A stretch of DNA of 64,000 bases. Source: Mixophyes australis. Lineage: Eukaryota > Chordata > Amphibia > Anura > Limnodynastidae. The DNA lies in NCBI GenBank assembly GCA_036250195.1, contig JAVHZZ010000008.1:9476434-9540433 (forward strand), written 5' to 3'. A program made the position numbers and the translations under genes. Of the stretch, positions 49,775 through 62,171 are shown one piece after another; within the stretch, counting starts at the first letter, position 1, and every line of letters begins with the position of its first letter. Under the pieces are notes generated by a model that had not been told where the DNA came from, did no database searches, and saw only the letters and a program-made list of their open reading frames with translations.

Positions 49775-50606
49775 TAATAGTTGTTTTTTGTTTTGTAATT
49801 ATGGGTGGAGAGGAAAACAGTTGTTTCCTAAATTTACAATTTTGTATTATGAGTTTTATGTACAAATCTTTTGCACAAAAGTGTTATGTTTTATACAGCA
49901 GAAATGAAAATACATCTCTGCCTTTTATGTGTTGGTGTGTTACCTGGTGTTTATTTATATTCATTTTTATCATTTATTTTTAAAGTGTACTTAATGCTTT
50001 CCCCTGCTAGTGGAGGCTGGCACTTCACCCCTCAAGTAGGCGACCTTATTATGTATGTTGGCTCAGCCCATTAAAAATGTCTGCCTCCATTGTGTGCAGG
50101 ATACAGGGTCTACTTTAAAGTGGGAATAAAGACATAAGTCTTTCTTACCTGCCGGCAGTCCCAGTGCGGGATAGAAGAGAATACCAGCGGCTGCAAGGAG
50201 CTCCATCGTCTGAAATGGGCATGGATTGACAGAACTGCAGTATTGCATTTTCTCCGCCAAGTAAGCGGCATATATTCATGTTTTTAAAGGTTGTCGATCT
50301 ACAAACAAAAACGTCGATTTGTCAAAGACCAAATTTGAATTTCCAGGTAAATCCTGATCTTGGGGGGATTATAATTTTGCTTTTGCTCCTTGTGTATAAA
50401 GCAGTGAAGATATCAATTGCATTACAGTATATATGCCACTAAAATTTCTAATTATTTGTGCAGAGAAGTCGGTTTAAAAGAATATTGTCATCTATTAACC
50501 CTATGGTTAAGAAAAAACTTTTTCAAACACAAATTTATACAGAATAGGTCATGGAACTTCTAATATTATAATCAATAGAATATAAAGCCTACCAAATTAT
50601 ATATAC

Positions 50607-50839
50607 TTATATCATCATCAGCTATTTATATTGCGCCAGTAATTCCACAGCTCTGTACAGAGAACTCTCTCACATCAGTTCCTGCCCCGTTGGAGCTTAC
50701 AGTCTAAATTCCCTAACATAGACACAGACTAGGGTCAATTTGATAGCAGCCAATTAACCAACCAGGATGTTTTTTGGAGTGTGGGAGGAAACCGGAGCAA
50801 ACAAAGGAAATCCACACAAACACGTAGAGAACATACAAA
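50607..50839 (-). mobile_element. tRNA-derived SINE, reverse orientation, head missing
   Basis: Reverse complement of the same family: starts with 'atcatcatcagctattta' (the tail) and runs to 'acgtagagaacatacaaac'. It stops before the tRNA-like head. It forms an inverted pair with the SINE at 50905-51217. Confidence 0.8.
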
Positions 50840-50840
50840 C

Positions 50841-50904
50841 TGTTATATTACTGTGTTTAATTGTAAAGCGCTATGGAATTTGCTGGAGCTATATAAATAA
50901 ATAA
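50841..50904 (+). mobile_element. L2-type LINE 3' tail fragment
   Basis: 'taattgtaaagcgctatgg' and 'gagctatataaataaata' lie between two SINE copies of opposite orientation. Confidence 0.7.
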
Positions 50905-51217
50905 TGTAGTGGTTAGCACTTCTGCCTTACAGCACTGGGGTCATGAATTCCCGACCATGGCCTTATCTGTGTGGAGTTTGTATATTCTCCCCGTGTTTGC
51001 GTGGGTTTCCTCCGGGTGCTTCGGTTTCCTCCCACACTCCAAAAACATACTGGTAGGTTAATTGGCTGCTAACAAATTGACCATAGTCTGTGTGTGTATG
51101 TTAGAGAATTTAGACTGTAAGCTCCAATGGGGCAGGGACTGATGTGAGTGAGTTCTCTGTACAGCGCTGCGGAATTATTGGCGCTATATAAATAAATGAT
51201 GATGATCATGATGATGA
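50905..51217 (+). mobile_element. tRNA-derived SINE, 5'-truncated
   Basis: Begins 'gtagtggttagcacttctgc' directly after an L2-type tail (50841-50904); ends 'gcgctatataaataaatg' plus (ATG)n. Downstream of ROR1. Confidence 0.8.
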
Positions 51218-51658
51218 ATGATAGAGACACTACCACTTCATGTATAGCACTCAACACAAGCCTTACTCCTGCTCAATGTTACGGACATCAATGATTTTTT
51301 TTCATATATAAAAAGATGATTCCACCTTGGTGCGATTAAATTGTCAGTTGCGCTATTAATATTTTTCTCACTAATAAGATATGTTATAAAACAAGATTTA
51401 ATGTCAGTATAAGTAGAGAGAAAATAAAATAAAAAATTAAGTACAAAACAATTAGTAAGCAGATTGCTTGATCTGGTATCTTTCCTGCTTCAAGACCTAT
51501 ATACACAGCAGGTGTTACAATGCATAATCGAAGATAATCGTCTTTTATCATAAACTTTGTAACTATGTAGAATTAAATGTAGAATGCTTTGTTTTTATTA
51601 GTTTCAGTCAGTCGCGTGTGTATGTGGAAATGATCTTTCCAGTAATAATTATGACTTA

Positions 51659-52049
51659 AGCTGGGTACACACTACAGAAAATTTCTCCAGATGCGATATA
51701 ATGATTTTACCAACGACTGAAAGTCCCGATCAGCAGCCGATTCCTGTGTACACACTGTACATGTTTTACAAGATTTATCTTCAGATCTGTGCTCTTCATT
51801 TGTCCTAACCATCGGGCGACTCTGTAAACTCTATGGAGATCTGTTCCTGAGTGCATACACGCTGCAGAATTTCCCTGACATCAATCCATTGTTTATAGAG
51901 ATTTTTTGTCCGGTTATAAAATTAAATCAATCGATATGATGTGCTTTGGAACGATAAAATATGATTGTTGAAGTGATATTGGACTTAACAGTGGTTTATC
52001 GTGTGATTGGCAGGATATCGGGTGAAAAACCTGTACTGTGTACCTAACT
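51659..52049. mobile_element. Harbinger-like MITE, related to the elements at 1-404 and 1751-2171
   Basis: The left end 'agctgggtacacactacag' is preceded by TTA. The right end 'gtgtacctaact' is followed by TGA, a degraded target duplication. The interior matches the element at the window start, including 'agatctgtgctcttcat' and 'gctttggaacgat'. Confidence 0.75.
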
Positions 52050-53754
52050 TGAGTCTAAGATCCGCTGTCTTTGCCTGAATCTTAGCTGTCAGACATAAAC
52101 GTACCAAGCCTGTGTTTGATCCGTGCACAGTGTAACAGAGTTCGTATTATGTATACGCATTCAGCAGCCTAAGAACTGACTGACTGGGGATTGTCCTTAC
52201 TGCACTGGTGGTTACTTCCAGGTATCCTTGGTTCCCTTAGCATGACCTGGATGTCACTTGTGCACGTGTGGGTTCGCTTGGGAGGTCCTCCGTCGGGTGG
52301 GTAATTACTCTGTTTGTCCAGGCCAATTAGGTTAAAGTTCCCTCTAATGTCGACTCCAGCTACCACTCTATATAGTGGCTATCAGTCAGTCAGTATGCTG
52401 TTCCTTTTTGAAATGTCAGATGGTTTGAATTATGGATGAATCCCACGCGTTTCACCTGCATTAAGTCTTACTCAAGAATAAAGTGTGAATGGCCTTTTTT
52501 TTTCTTTTTAGAACCATTACTGACATCTACACACATTAATCTTCCGCATATACCAGGCTGCTTAATTACTACTGTGGAAGAAATACAACTGACTTTGAAA
52601 ATTCTATTCTTATAACTATTCTTATAACTATTTCTATACTTTCAATTTTAACTGTCCCTTGTGAAATTAAATTGTTTCACTGGGCAAGGATTGGGTGACT
52701 TTTGCTTATTCCAACTTGTTTGCAGAAATCTGGCAACCTTTTTGAATATGCCTGATTATAATTGGTTTATTTGCATTATTTTTTTATTTATCAGCTGTCG
52801 TACTGTTTAGTATGGAATATTGGGAAGTAAGTATATGGCATTTCCAATTATTAAATTCCATGTGTTTGCTTACAGTACATCTGACAGTTAAAATCCATGC
52901 GTGTCCCTATTGGAGAGCAGCCAATCTGTTCTCCAGTGTGTGGGAGTCTGTGACAGGCCTTATCTCTGCATATAAACTGATGATAACACACCAGAATGAT
53001 ACAAATAAAAAGTGTGTTTTCTGCCTTATAACTCCGAGTGTGAATTAGTTGCACATTTAAATAACTCTGGTCCAACTCTGCCAGGAGAAGTCTCCGGTCT
53101 AGGGCCTGTGGCATCACTTGAAAAGAAATAGGTTTAGTTGAGGTCCACAACGCTTGTATTTTTTTTTATATCTGCTCTCTGAGTTTAACAAACCACATCA
53201 CAAGTATACTCACAGTTGTCTGAAACAGATGGATTGATCAAAGCTTTTCATCAGCCCTACAATGTTATATTAGGTGCTGGAGGATTGGGTGCTGTTAATC
53301 ATTTGCTCAGCACTCATCTATTTTGTATGTTTCCAAATAGTTTGCAGACCGACCCCAATGGGGATATTTACTAACAAACAATCTGCAAAACCGATAGCTA
53401 CTAATATGACATTAGTTTTACTGAAAAACTTGCACAACCCGTTAATATGTACTTTGTACTGCACAGCATAAGATTTTGGTGCTTTACAAACAAATAATAG
53501 TAATAATAGATAAAACCAATTGTTGATTAGTTGATGACCGGTCTCAATCAACTTATACCCAGATACTCTACTGGCAGTGATTGTGCAGTCCTTAGTTTGA
53601 ATCCCCAGACTGACCCTCTTTTTAGCACCTTTGATACTGCACCAAGCGTATGCACCAGACACAAAATATAGTCTATCTACTTGTCTAACACATTAGCTGG
53701 CTCTGTGGACTAGTAGTTAAGTGCTCCAATGGCAGACACTACATTCCCTAAATA

Positions 53755-53940
53755 TTCAGGACACTGTCCAATCAGGATTCTCATCCTACTTATCAAATTG
53801 TTCCTTCAGTGGAGTACCACAAGGCTTGGCCCTTGGCCTCATGCTCTTCTCTACCTATACCACTTGTCATGATTATAGCTTAATCAGGATAATTATGGTA
53901 ATGTATGCTAATGCTGTCATAATGTATCCTAATATCTGAA
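53755..53940 (+). pseudogene. LINE reverse-transcriptase fragment
   Basis: The + frame from 53721 reads 'SYLSNCSFSGVPQGLALGLM' and then 'LFSTY', matching the conserved reverse-transcriptase block 'SGVPQGSVLGPLLFSLY' of L2/CR1/Rex-type LINEs. The frame ends soon after. It is a dead remnant with no endonuclease or rest of the RT nearby. Confidence 0.7.
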
Positions 53941-54612
53941 CTGACTTATTCAAAGTGTTTTAAAGCAAATCATTGTGTGTAAGTAAACAAGGTGTGGAAG
54001 TCGACTAAATTAATTAATATTGGTTTACTGTGCGATTGCTATCTGTGTATATTCGTGACATCCTCAGTGTTTTTTCTAAACTTAGCATATAAGTAGCCTC
54101 TGGTTCAGGAACAGTCTCGCTCTTTGCCAGCAGACATCAGAATTGACGGACTGTTCCTGGATCCAGGGCTACGCAGCGTATGTATCGGTTGTACTTTGTA
54201 TTATTCTTGTGTTCTGCTAAATGTTTCTATTAAATCTCTTTTGTGCCTTGGAACTACATTAATAGCATCGGACAATATTTATTGATAGAGACAAAATGAA
54301 CATTACAGAGGGGTTCATGAATTTTGATGAATGAATTAAACATATTTCAGGGGCCTGTTTCTGTCAGTCACCTTATCTTGAATATTTACTCAGAGATGCT
54401 GTGTTTTCACAGAAGAGCAATCGACCCTTTTTATTGTCCAGTTAAGAGTCCCAGGGACCATAAAAGCTTCGCTAAAATTCCTTTGTTTACTAAAACACCT
54501 ATGGGTTAGAAGAGGACATTTAATTATATTCTTTTTCAATGTATCCACAAGTATCCACCAGGGAAAATAATTACTGTGTTGCTGTAAATCAGTGAGAGGG
54601 CACCTGATACAC

Positions 54613-54815
54613 ATCGGGGGGCCGCATGGGTGGCCCTCTAACCTTCAAAAGGGCCACACATGCATTTAATCAATGAAAGAGACACCTACCTGCCATAACA
54701 TATCAGCATTTTACACAAGGGTTACAAATTATAACAAACACATCTGACAATACAGCCGATGCTGAGGCCGTAGGAGTAGGCTCAGGGGGTGGATATTGCC
54801 CATCACTGCTCCAGG
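54613..54815. mobile_element. Possible hAT fragment
   Basis: 'gggggccgcatgggtggccc' and the distal 'ggatattgcccatcactgct' resemble the two ends of vertebrate hAT elements that read as 'gggccgca' and 'gcccatcactg'. No target duplication was identified. Confidence 0.35.
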
Positions 54816-54936
54816 GACTTTCTTTTACAATTAATTTCAATTATAGTTTTAAATGAAAATGCATTATTTTAAGTGACTTGCTATATATATATATTACAAA
54901 AAGCAAAATATGATGTTATCCTCGTAAAGAACACTT

Positions 54937-55069
54937 TGGGCCTAATTCATCAGGGCACGCATACTGAGCGCAGCCTACGTTTGGTTTAAAACACACTTAT
55001 TTCGGCTTTGTGCCCTCTCGACTTTGTCAAGGCACAGATCTCAAGATACGTGCGCTGATGAATTTGGGC
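54937..55069. mobile_element. Short foldback related to the GGGCCTGATTCA family
   Basis: Left 'tgggcctaattcatcagg' faces right 'gctgatgaatttgggc', with inner 'ggcacgcatactgagcgc' only weakly mirrored. It is about 130 bp. Confidence 0.6.
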
Positions 55070-55368
55070 ATAGGGAAACCAAAGGGGGGGGGGGGGGGGT
55101 TCCTAGTGCCTGGAAACCCCCCATCCAAGCACGGGGCACTGTATAATTGAGGTGGCTGGACCCTGCCCCCGATTTTGCTTGAAAAGGGAGAGCTGCGTGC
55201 ACCTAACAGTAGTGCACATAGCATTGCCCATGTATATTATGGGGATAGAAAGAGTTGGAGAGCAGCCAAGCACTGTCTAATATTATAACCACGCCCCCAT
55301 GCATGCTGGTCACGCCCACTGACAACATAGTGTGGAACCCCCCTCTGCAAATCCTGCATTTGCCCCTG
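55069..55368 (+). mobile_element. G-family element
   Basis: Starts at 'catagggaaacc' with a G-run of about 17, ends 'gcatttgcccctg'. It directly abuts the right end of the foldback at 54937-55069. Confidence 0.8.
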
Positions 55369-55715
55369 TTGGGGGCAGGTCTCCTCTATTACACAAGACC
55401 CTGCAGGATATGTCCAATACCTATGTGGATTATAAATTCGCAAAAGAACGCACATAAAAAAAATATGTAAAAAATATATATAATTAATGCCACCAGTTAA
55501 TAATATAAACACTTATGATCAAACAGTAAAAATAAAATAGTTAAAAAAGTTTTTATTTTTTAGCTTTATTTTTTTGGTCATGAAATACATTTATTAGCAT
55601 GCTGCTAATGTCTGCTGAACATAAAATACATTTTTACCGTTGCTCCTGATGGCAAACACATGTTATAGCATTCATATGAGACTGTCATCACTACTGATCA
55701 TGACTTAGAGTCTTA

Positions 55716-55888
55716 GGGGTATATTTACTAAACTGCGGGTTTGAAAAAGTGGAGATGTTGCCTATAGCAACCAATCAGATTCTAGCTGTCATTTTGTAGA
55801 ATGCACTAAATAAATGACAGCTAGAATCTGATTGGTTGCTATTGGCAACATCTCCACTTTTTCAAACCCGCAGTTTAGTAAATATACG
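55716..55888. mobile_element. CCAAT-palindrome MITE (family M)
   Basis: A nearly perfect foldback: 'atatttactaaactgcggg' on the left and 'cccgcagtttagtaaatat' on the right. The centre reads 'tagaatgcactaaataaat'. It is downstream of ROR1. Confidence 0.85.
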
Positions 55889-57216
55889 TAGCTGAGTGCG
55901 CATGAGTTTGGCACGCCTTTACTGTATACTGAATATTATTTTGCGTACGATACGTTCAAAATCGTCAAATATGTGCCTTAATGAATCAGGCCCTTTGCGT
56001 GCATATATCAACATCAGATTAATAGATAGTTGCTAATTAACGTTAAATATTGACCGTAGCATACATGTGTAACTAAGCCCTTTTTATTTAGAGAGCCATA
56101 TTGGGTAAATTACGTGCTAGTTTTAGTTGCATTAACTTTTCAGTCTAATAATATTTATATTAACGGTGTCACCAAATATTAAGAGTGGGCTCGTGGTTGA
56201 TTCACCTTTACCCGACTGTACAATGAATGGGAACTTTGAAATACATTCTGGCTCCAGATGTCACAGCCAGCCCCGTTAGAGGAAATTTGGAAGCCAATGC
56301 TGAATTTTTTATGCACAGGGCTAAAGGGGAGGGGGGAATTATTTCCAGAAAACGAGGAAATACTGGCCCAAGTGTTGCAGGAGATTTATCCATATTCATA
56401 AAATCGTTCTTTTGGAAGCTAGAAAGTTATGTGCAGGGAACGCTTGCTGCATACGGTAAGGCATCAAACCATATAGCATTCATTCACGAGAGTCAACATG
56501 GCCATAAAACGTGTCGTATCGCACAACACCTCTTAGTTTAATGACCACGCTGCTAAAAATTATGCACATTGCACACACATGTACACACACACATATAAAT
56601 GTATATACAACATTGCTAAAAGATAGCAGAGTGTTAGCCCTGGGTTATTTTTATATTATTCCCTTTAAGATTATTTAAAAGTAGTTGGATGTTTAGATGA
56701 AAGCACTAAATGACCGGTCTCCCTGTATGTCCTATAAATCCTTCCCATGTTTTACATATATTCTGTCTCTTTATTGCTACAATGAGGGGATTGTATAAAC
56801 AATGCATTCCTTAATATTTAAATAATTCTCAGTTCAAGCCAGGATTCATTCCCTAATGGATCATTTCATATTAAACTCCAGTTCTTTATCGCACAGTGTC
56901 AATACCCCCGTTATTAAAAACAGAACAAACTTATGTTACACGCTCACATCAAACAGCACGAGCGATCAAGTACAGAAAACCTTAAAACTTTCAGCAAACA
57001 GAATAAAATATTCAGTTATCAAAAGCATCTGTGTTTTCACTGGACAGCACAAATGGAATTATTTCCAAATGTCATCCTTGGGTTCATGACGATTGACAAC
57101 TGGACTTTCAAAGGAAGCTTTCCGGGTCGGACGCTGTGATTGGGTTAATATTTTGCTTTTCTTGATTAGGCAGCAAGAGAAAATTAACTTCATTCATTTG
57201 AAAGGAGCAAATGTAT

Positions 57217-57241
57217 AAATATATATATATATATATATATA
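57217..57241. repeat. (AT)n microsatellite
   Basis: About 12 AT units downstream of ROR1. Confidence 0.95.
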
Positions 57242-57692
57242 CAATAATATCCATGGTTGAGTTTTTGGAGGAGGGGAAAAAGGGTAATTATTAGGGGACC
57301 TCTAAACTTCCATTAAAAATGATAACAACCCCTCATCCTGAGATCAGTGCAGGAAACAAGGAAACAGGGCTACGGGCATAATAGCTTTATAGATTCTTGG
57401 CAGCAGATTTGGTTTAGCTTTGTATACTTGGCACCAGATACGGCTCAGCATATTAGACCTGGCACAGGATATGTATCCTTTAGTGGCAGGTCCTACACTT
57501 TGAGCTAGTTCCGGAATTTAGACAAAGTACATGCGGAGACTCCTTGCTGACCATTTACTAGACAGGAGCTGCACCTGTAAACTTCTATACAGACATAAGC
57601 AGTCTGCAGCAAGGTGGGAGTACGCCAAGTAAATTATAGGCATTCACTTGAACCAGGAACTGTCAGCATAGGGAGTACGTACGTTACACACT

Positions 57693-58600
57693 AGGGGCTA
57701 TATTTACTAAAGGGCGATTTGGTGAAACCGCTGGTTTTCGGCAATTTTTCCGGCGGTTTTAATACCGCCGAATTTACTAAAGCCCAAACAGTCATTAAAA
57801 CGGCCAGAATTTACATTTTTCAAAACCACCTTACAAATTGTTATCCCGATTTTAACAATGATGAACATACAAACCACCGGATTTACTAAGCCGGGGTTTG
57901 CAAAACCGCTACAAAACTGCCATCCAAATGGCAAAAGTAAAAGAGGTGGTTGTGAGTGCCACGATTGCACAAACCGCATGCAGTTCGAGCTATTTTGTCA
58001 TTCAGAACATAAGAGAAAGCACCATTGACATTTGCATTATTTGGGCAATCATTATTTATTGATTAAGTGGGAAAAATTAATTTTATAATAACTTATGGGG
58101 GATTTTTTTTTTTTTTTTTTTTTTTAATGTGACACTATTATAGCATTATATTATGGGTGGAAATATGAATATATAACAATATTAACTGATTGTTAATGGT
58201 GGATATAATTATTTATGTTGCAGAATTTGGGATTACATAGTGCCTGAATAATATAAAAATAAAATAAATTTATCCCTTTAATATAATGGGGGGAAAAAAG
58301 ACCCCATAAGTTATTATTACATTAATTTTGCCCCTTAATCAATAAATAATGATTGCCTAAATAATTTAAATGTCAATGGTGCTTTCTCTTAAGGCAAAAT
58401 AGCTCAAACAGCCTGTATCTAGCCATTCAAAAGCAGGTAATAAGTGTCCTTTCCTGTCCTGTCTTTTGGATGGCGGTTTTGATGGCGGTTTTAACCAAAC
58501 CGCTAGTGGTTTAGCTTTTTCAATCCGCCACACATCACCATGTATTTTAAATCGCAGCCTCAAATCGCCACCAAACTCAATTCTTAGTAAATCTAGTCCT
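57693..58600. mobile_element. Long foldback element (about 0.9 kb) with family-M-like termini
   Basis: The left end 'ggggctatatttactaaag' and right end 'cttagtaaatctagtcctt' match the outer termini of family M. The interior is different: it has mirrored blocks such as 'cgctggttttcggc', 'gcaatcattatttattgat' on the left and 'atcaataaataatgattgc' on the right, and 'gccatccaaatgg' opposite 'ttttggatggc'. A poly-T run (58100-58125) lies near the centre. No transposase was seen. Confidence 0.65.
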
Positions 58601-59287
58601 TAAACTCCTGTAGGTTTATCCCTTTAATAAACTGTAGTCAGTTGTTGTTTCTTTTTTTAAATTAAAATAGTTAATATCATCATCGAATGTGGGTCTCAGA
58701 GTTACTGTAGTCACTGCTTACAGAAACAAAGAGGTTAATTCTTGTGTTCCAGCCCCTGTAGGACGTAAACCCTCCTCGGTGCTATAGAAACGGAAACAAT
58801 GGAGCCTCTAACAAAACATGAATGACCGAGGTGTGTGCAGGGTACGAGGAACTGTACAGAACATCACAGATAAACACAGTAACACCCAGACTAGAGAAAT
58901 ATCCCTTATCCTGAGCTAATAGAGACATTTGTAAAATATTGTGGTAACTTTGTATCTAAAACCTAGATAAGATGCTGCGATGGAAAAGGTTAAAGAATCC
59001 CCACTGCCTACTTTGCTTTTCTGTGTAGTAAACGTTGAACAATACAAGAAAACTCTTTCTTATAGTAGACATTGAGACTTTACAAACAGGACGTCATCCA
59101 TTCGGCAACATGTAAGTATGAGATCATTTCTAAGACTCTCTTTATTGTAATGTAATCAGTGGTTTTATTAACCTATCGGCATAAATTAAAATATTCTAAA
59201 TCAGGAGCGAAAGTTTTTGAGACAGCGGTGAGGCGTCCCCAAGTGGGCTCATGGATGCGCCTTATTTTGGGCAACAGAGCTGATACT

Positions 59288-59465
59288 AGGGGCTAGATTT
59301 ACTAAGCTGCGGGTTTGAAAAAGTGGGGATGTTGCCCATAGCAACCAATCAGATTCTAGCTGTCATTTTGTAGAAGGTACTAAATAAATGAAAGCTGGAA
59401 TCTGATTGGTTGCTATAGGCAACATCCCCACTTTTTCAAACCCGCAGCTTAGTAAATCTAGCCCT
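59288..59465. mobile_element. CCAAT-palindrome MITE (family M)
   Basis: This is among the best-preserved copies. Termini are 'ggggctagatttactaagc' and 'gcttagtaaatctagccct'; arms are 'gcaaccaatcagattctag' and 'gaatctgattggttgctat'. Confidence 0.85.
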
Positions 59466-60182
59466 AGATGTCAGTTTGAGAACCGAGATTATTAAAATGA
59501 GGTAGATGAGACGCAGGGTCTCTAGGGGGCAGCCCCTGCCTGGCAGAGGGGCACGCCGCCATTTCCACTCCGCACAAGGACTTTGCAGTAGCTGGGAACT
59601 GGCAGAGATTGCGCCGCGTCCTATACTTGGGGCCTCCATATTGCTCTTTGGCGGAAAAGCACATTAGCAGGGCCCCCTAAAAAAACACTTTACATACACA
59701 CAGTTGCCACCTGTGCTGAAGACAGGGCCACGTCCCTACACTGTCATGATTAATAGAAGCCAAATATGAGAACAGGGGCTGGCTGGCAAATTACAGCCCA
59801 GTAGGGGCAAGACTCGGCTCAGCAGCCTATTAGGAACATTTTAAAGGAATAATAAAAAATCAAGTGGCCCAGTGACCCAGCCCAAGTTAGAACACTATGG
59901 AACCGGCCCGGGGGTAAAATGCCCCCTGTGCAGCCACTCCCTGAATGAGTGTAAAAAGTAAAATGTTTATGTGATTCTAATGTGTGGCAATAAAGGTTTA
60001 GGGGGTTGGACTTTAATGTGAATTTTACAGTTGTGCACAGTCCCCTCTATTTATCTCTGCGCACGTAGCTGCTTCTCTAAATACAGACCCAACTCCCAAG
60101 ACTGGAGAGCAGTCCTGCAACCAGCAGTGCGCTGGGAGGACTATCAAGGCGCATTACTGCAAAACCAGGGTGTTTAGACGAG

Positions 60183-60443
60183 CATAGACAAACCAAGGGG
60201 GGGGGGGGTTTCTTAGTGGCTGAAAACCCCCCTAGAAGCCTGGGGCACTGTATAATTGAGGTGGCTGGACCCTGCTACCTCTTCACACGGCTCTGCTTGC
60301 TCATGCATATTATGGGGATAGGAAGAGTTGGAGAGCAGCCAAGCACTGTCTAAAATTATAGCCACACCCCCATGCATGCTGGTCACGCCCACTGGCGGCG
60401 TGCTGTGGAAACCCCCCCTCTATAAATCCTGCGTTTGCCCCTG
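60183..60443 (+). mobile_element. G-family element with internal deletion
   Basis: Ends 'catagacaaacc' and 'gcgtttgcccctg'. About 45 bp around the usual 'gggagagctgcgtgcacc' segment is missing. Confidence 0.8.
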
Positions 60444-60906
60444 ACGTGCACTTATCTGTCCCGTAAAAGGAGGTGTAATCGGAAGACAGCAAACATATAA
60501 ATAACAATAAATTAAAATATATAAATTGTTTCCTCTGCAAAAGTCTAACTTGCTAGTTCTTACTGTATAATAGCTTTACTGATGATTAAACTGCCATCCT
60601 TTGTCTTTTACAGTGTTCACTACTGATATATATAGTTGGTAGCCTGAGAATCAATAGTACAACCAAACTAAGTGTATTAAATGTTACTGTGTTCCATAAA
60701 TACTTACATTTTAGTTATTTAATTTTTCACCTGCCTATGCAATCTCCTTTGATGAGAGACACAGATCGAGAAAGCATTTAAGCAGCTTAGAAATATATAT
60801 CGCCTCTGCTACTGTAGCTATAGAGTGGGGGCAAACAACAAGTAGTTATAGTCCTTTTGATATTTTAAAGGCCTTGATGAACGTGGGGAACACTCGTCTG
60901 TAACCT

Positions 60907-61085
60907 AGGGCTAGATTTACTAAGCTGCGGGTTTGAAAAAGTGGGGATGTTGCCAATAGCAACCAATCAGATTCTAGCTTTCATTTCTTTAGTAACTTCT
61001 ACAAAATGATAGCTAGAATCTGATTGGTTGCTATAGGCAACATCCCCACTTTTTTAAACCCGCAGCTTAGTAAATCTAGCCCCTA
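60907..61085. mobile_element. CCAAT-palindrome MITE (family M)
   Basis: A full copy with 'agggctagatttactaagc' and 'gcttagtaaatctagcccc' ends. Its right end is followed within 2 bp by a 5'-truncated SINE. Confidence 0.85.
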
Positions 61086-61086
61086 G

Positions 61087-61394
61087 ACTTACAGCACTGG
61101 GGTCATGAGTTCAATTCCTGACCATGGCCTTATCTGTGTGGAGTTATATGTTTTCCCCGTGTTTGCGTGGGTTTCCTCCGGGTGCTCCGGTTTCCTCCCA
61201 CACTCCAAAAACCTAATAGTAGGTTAATTGGCTGCTAACAAATTGACCCTAGTGTGTGTCTGTGTGTGTGTGTGTGTTAGGGAATTCAGACTTTAAGCCC
61301 CATTGGGGCAGGGACTGATGTGAGTGAGTTCTCTGTACAGTGCTGCGGAATTAGTGGCGCTATATAAATAAATGGTGATGATAATGATGATGAT
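61087..61394 (+). mobile_element. tRNA-derived SINE, 5'-truncated
   Basis: Begins within the head at 'cttacagcactggggtcatg'; ends 'gcgctatataaataaatgg' plus (GAT)n. It directly abuts the palindromic element ending at 61085. Confidence 0.8.
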
Positions 61395-62171
61395 TGATTA
61401 GGAGTGAAGTTATATGACATACCTCTGATGTCACATTCTCTTAGGAATGACTTATAACGCTGACATTTGCTATCAATAAGTGATGAGATAGCAGTGGAAA
61501 CAGTATACACTGAGATAGTCTGAGCAGCGCAGAGAGACAGGAAATAATGACTGGTTTAACAAGAGCTGAGGGTATGAATATAAGAAGCTCTGTATTTATG
61601 ACTATGAGTGATGTGACGATTCACCGCTGTCCGTTTACATAGTTCTTGTGCTGACAGGCTCTATATATTCCGCTGATAAACTGTCTTTCTGCACTGCTGA
61701 TAAATGTGGTGGAGAGTTCCCAATGTGTAGGAATGTTCTTTTATATCTTGCAACATAACGCTGGATTTAGACCATATGTGCACTTTATTAAAGCTGTTAG
61801 AAATTCATTTATTGTATCACAATGGGATTTAAAAAAAATAAATAAGGTAGACCTTGCTAGGAGAGATTGCACCTGGCTAATGTTGGAAGCCATAGCGAGG
61901 CCTACAGACTATCCCAACTGTCTAACTACACTGACGAGAGCAGCCAGGAGAACAGAAGGGACATTACTAACCTCATAATATAGAACAATAGAGGGGAAGA
62001 AAAAAACTGCTCTGGTAGATAAAATATATGGGGAGAGGGTGTTACCGGCCTTGTCAGCTGCAGAAAAATATATATACTAAGTAAATAGTCTGGAATAGGT
62101 CTATATAAATGTAGATGGAGGCTGCTTATACTAAATTATTAAATAAAGGACTAACAAATGTTAGAATCAAA

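Larger units (their letters stand above)
47079..49790 (+). other. ROR1: Probable ROR1 3' untranslated region
   Basis: The region is AT-rich with no convincing ORF. It contains one palindromic element (47780-47956) and a poly-G run (48281-48298). Candidate poly(A) signals AATAAA occur at 47320-47325, 49470-49475 and 49769-49774. The last is followed at once by a T/GT-rich stretch, the usual downstream element, and would give a UTR of about 2.7 kb, similar to my recollection of the human length. Where transcription is actually cleaved cannot be settled from sequence. Confidence 0.5.
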
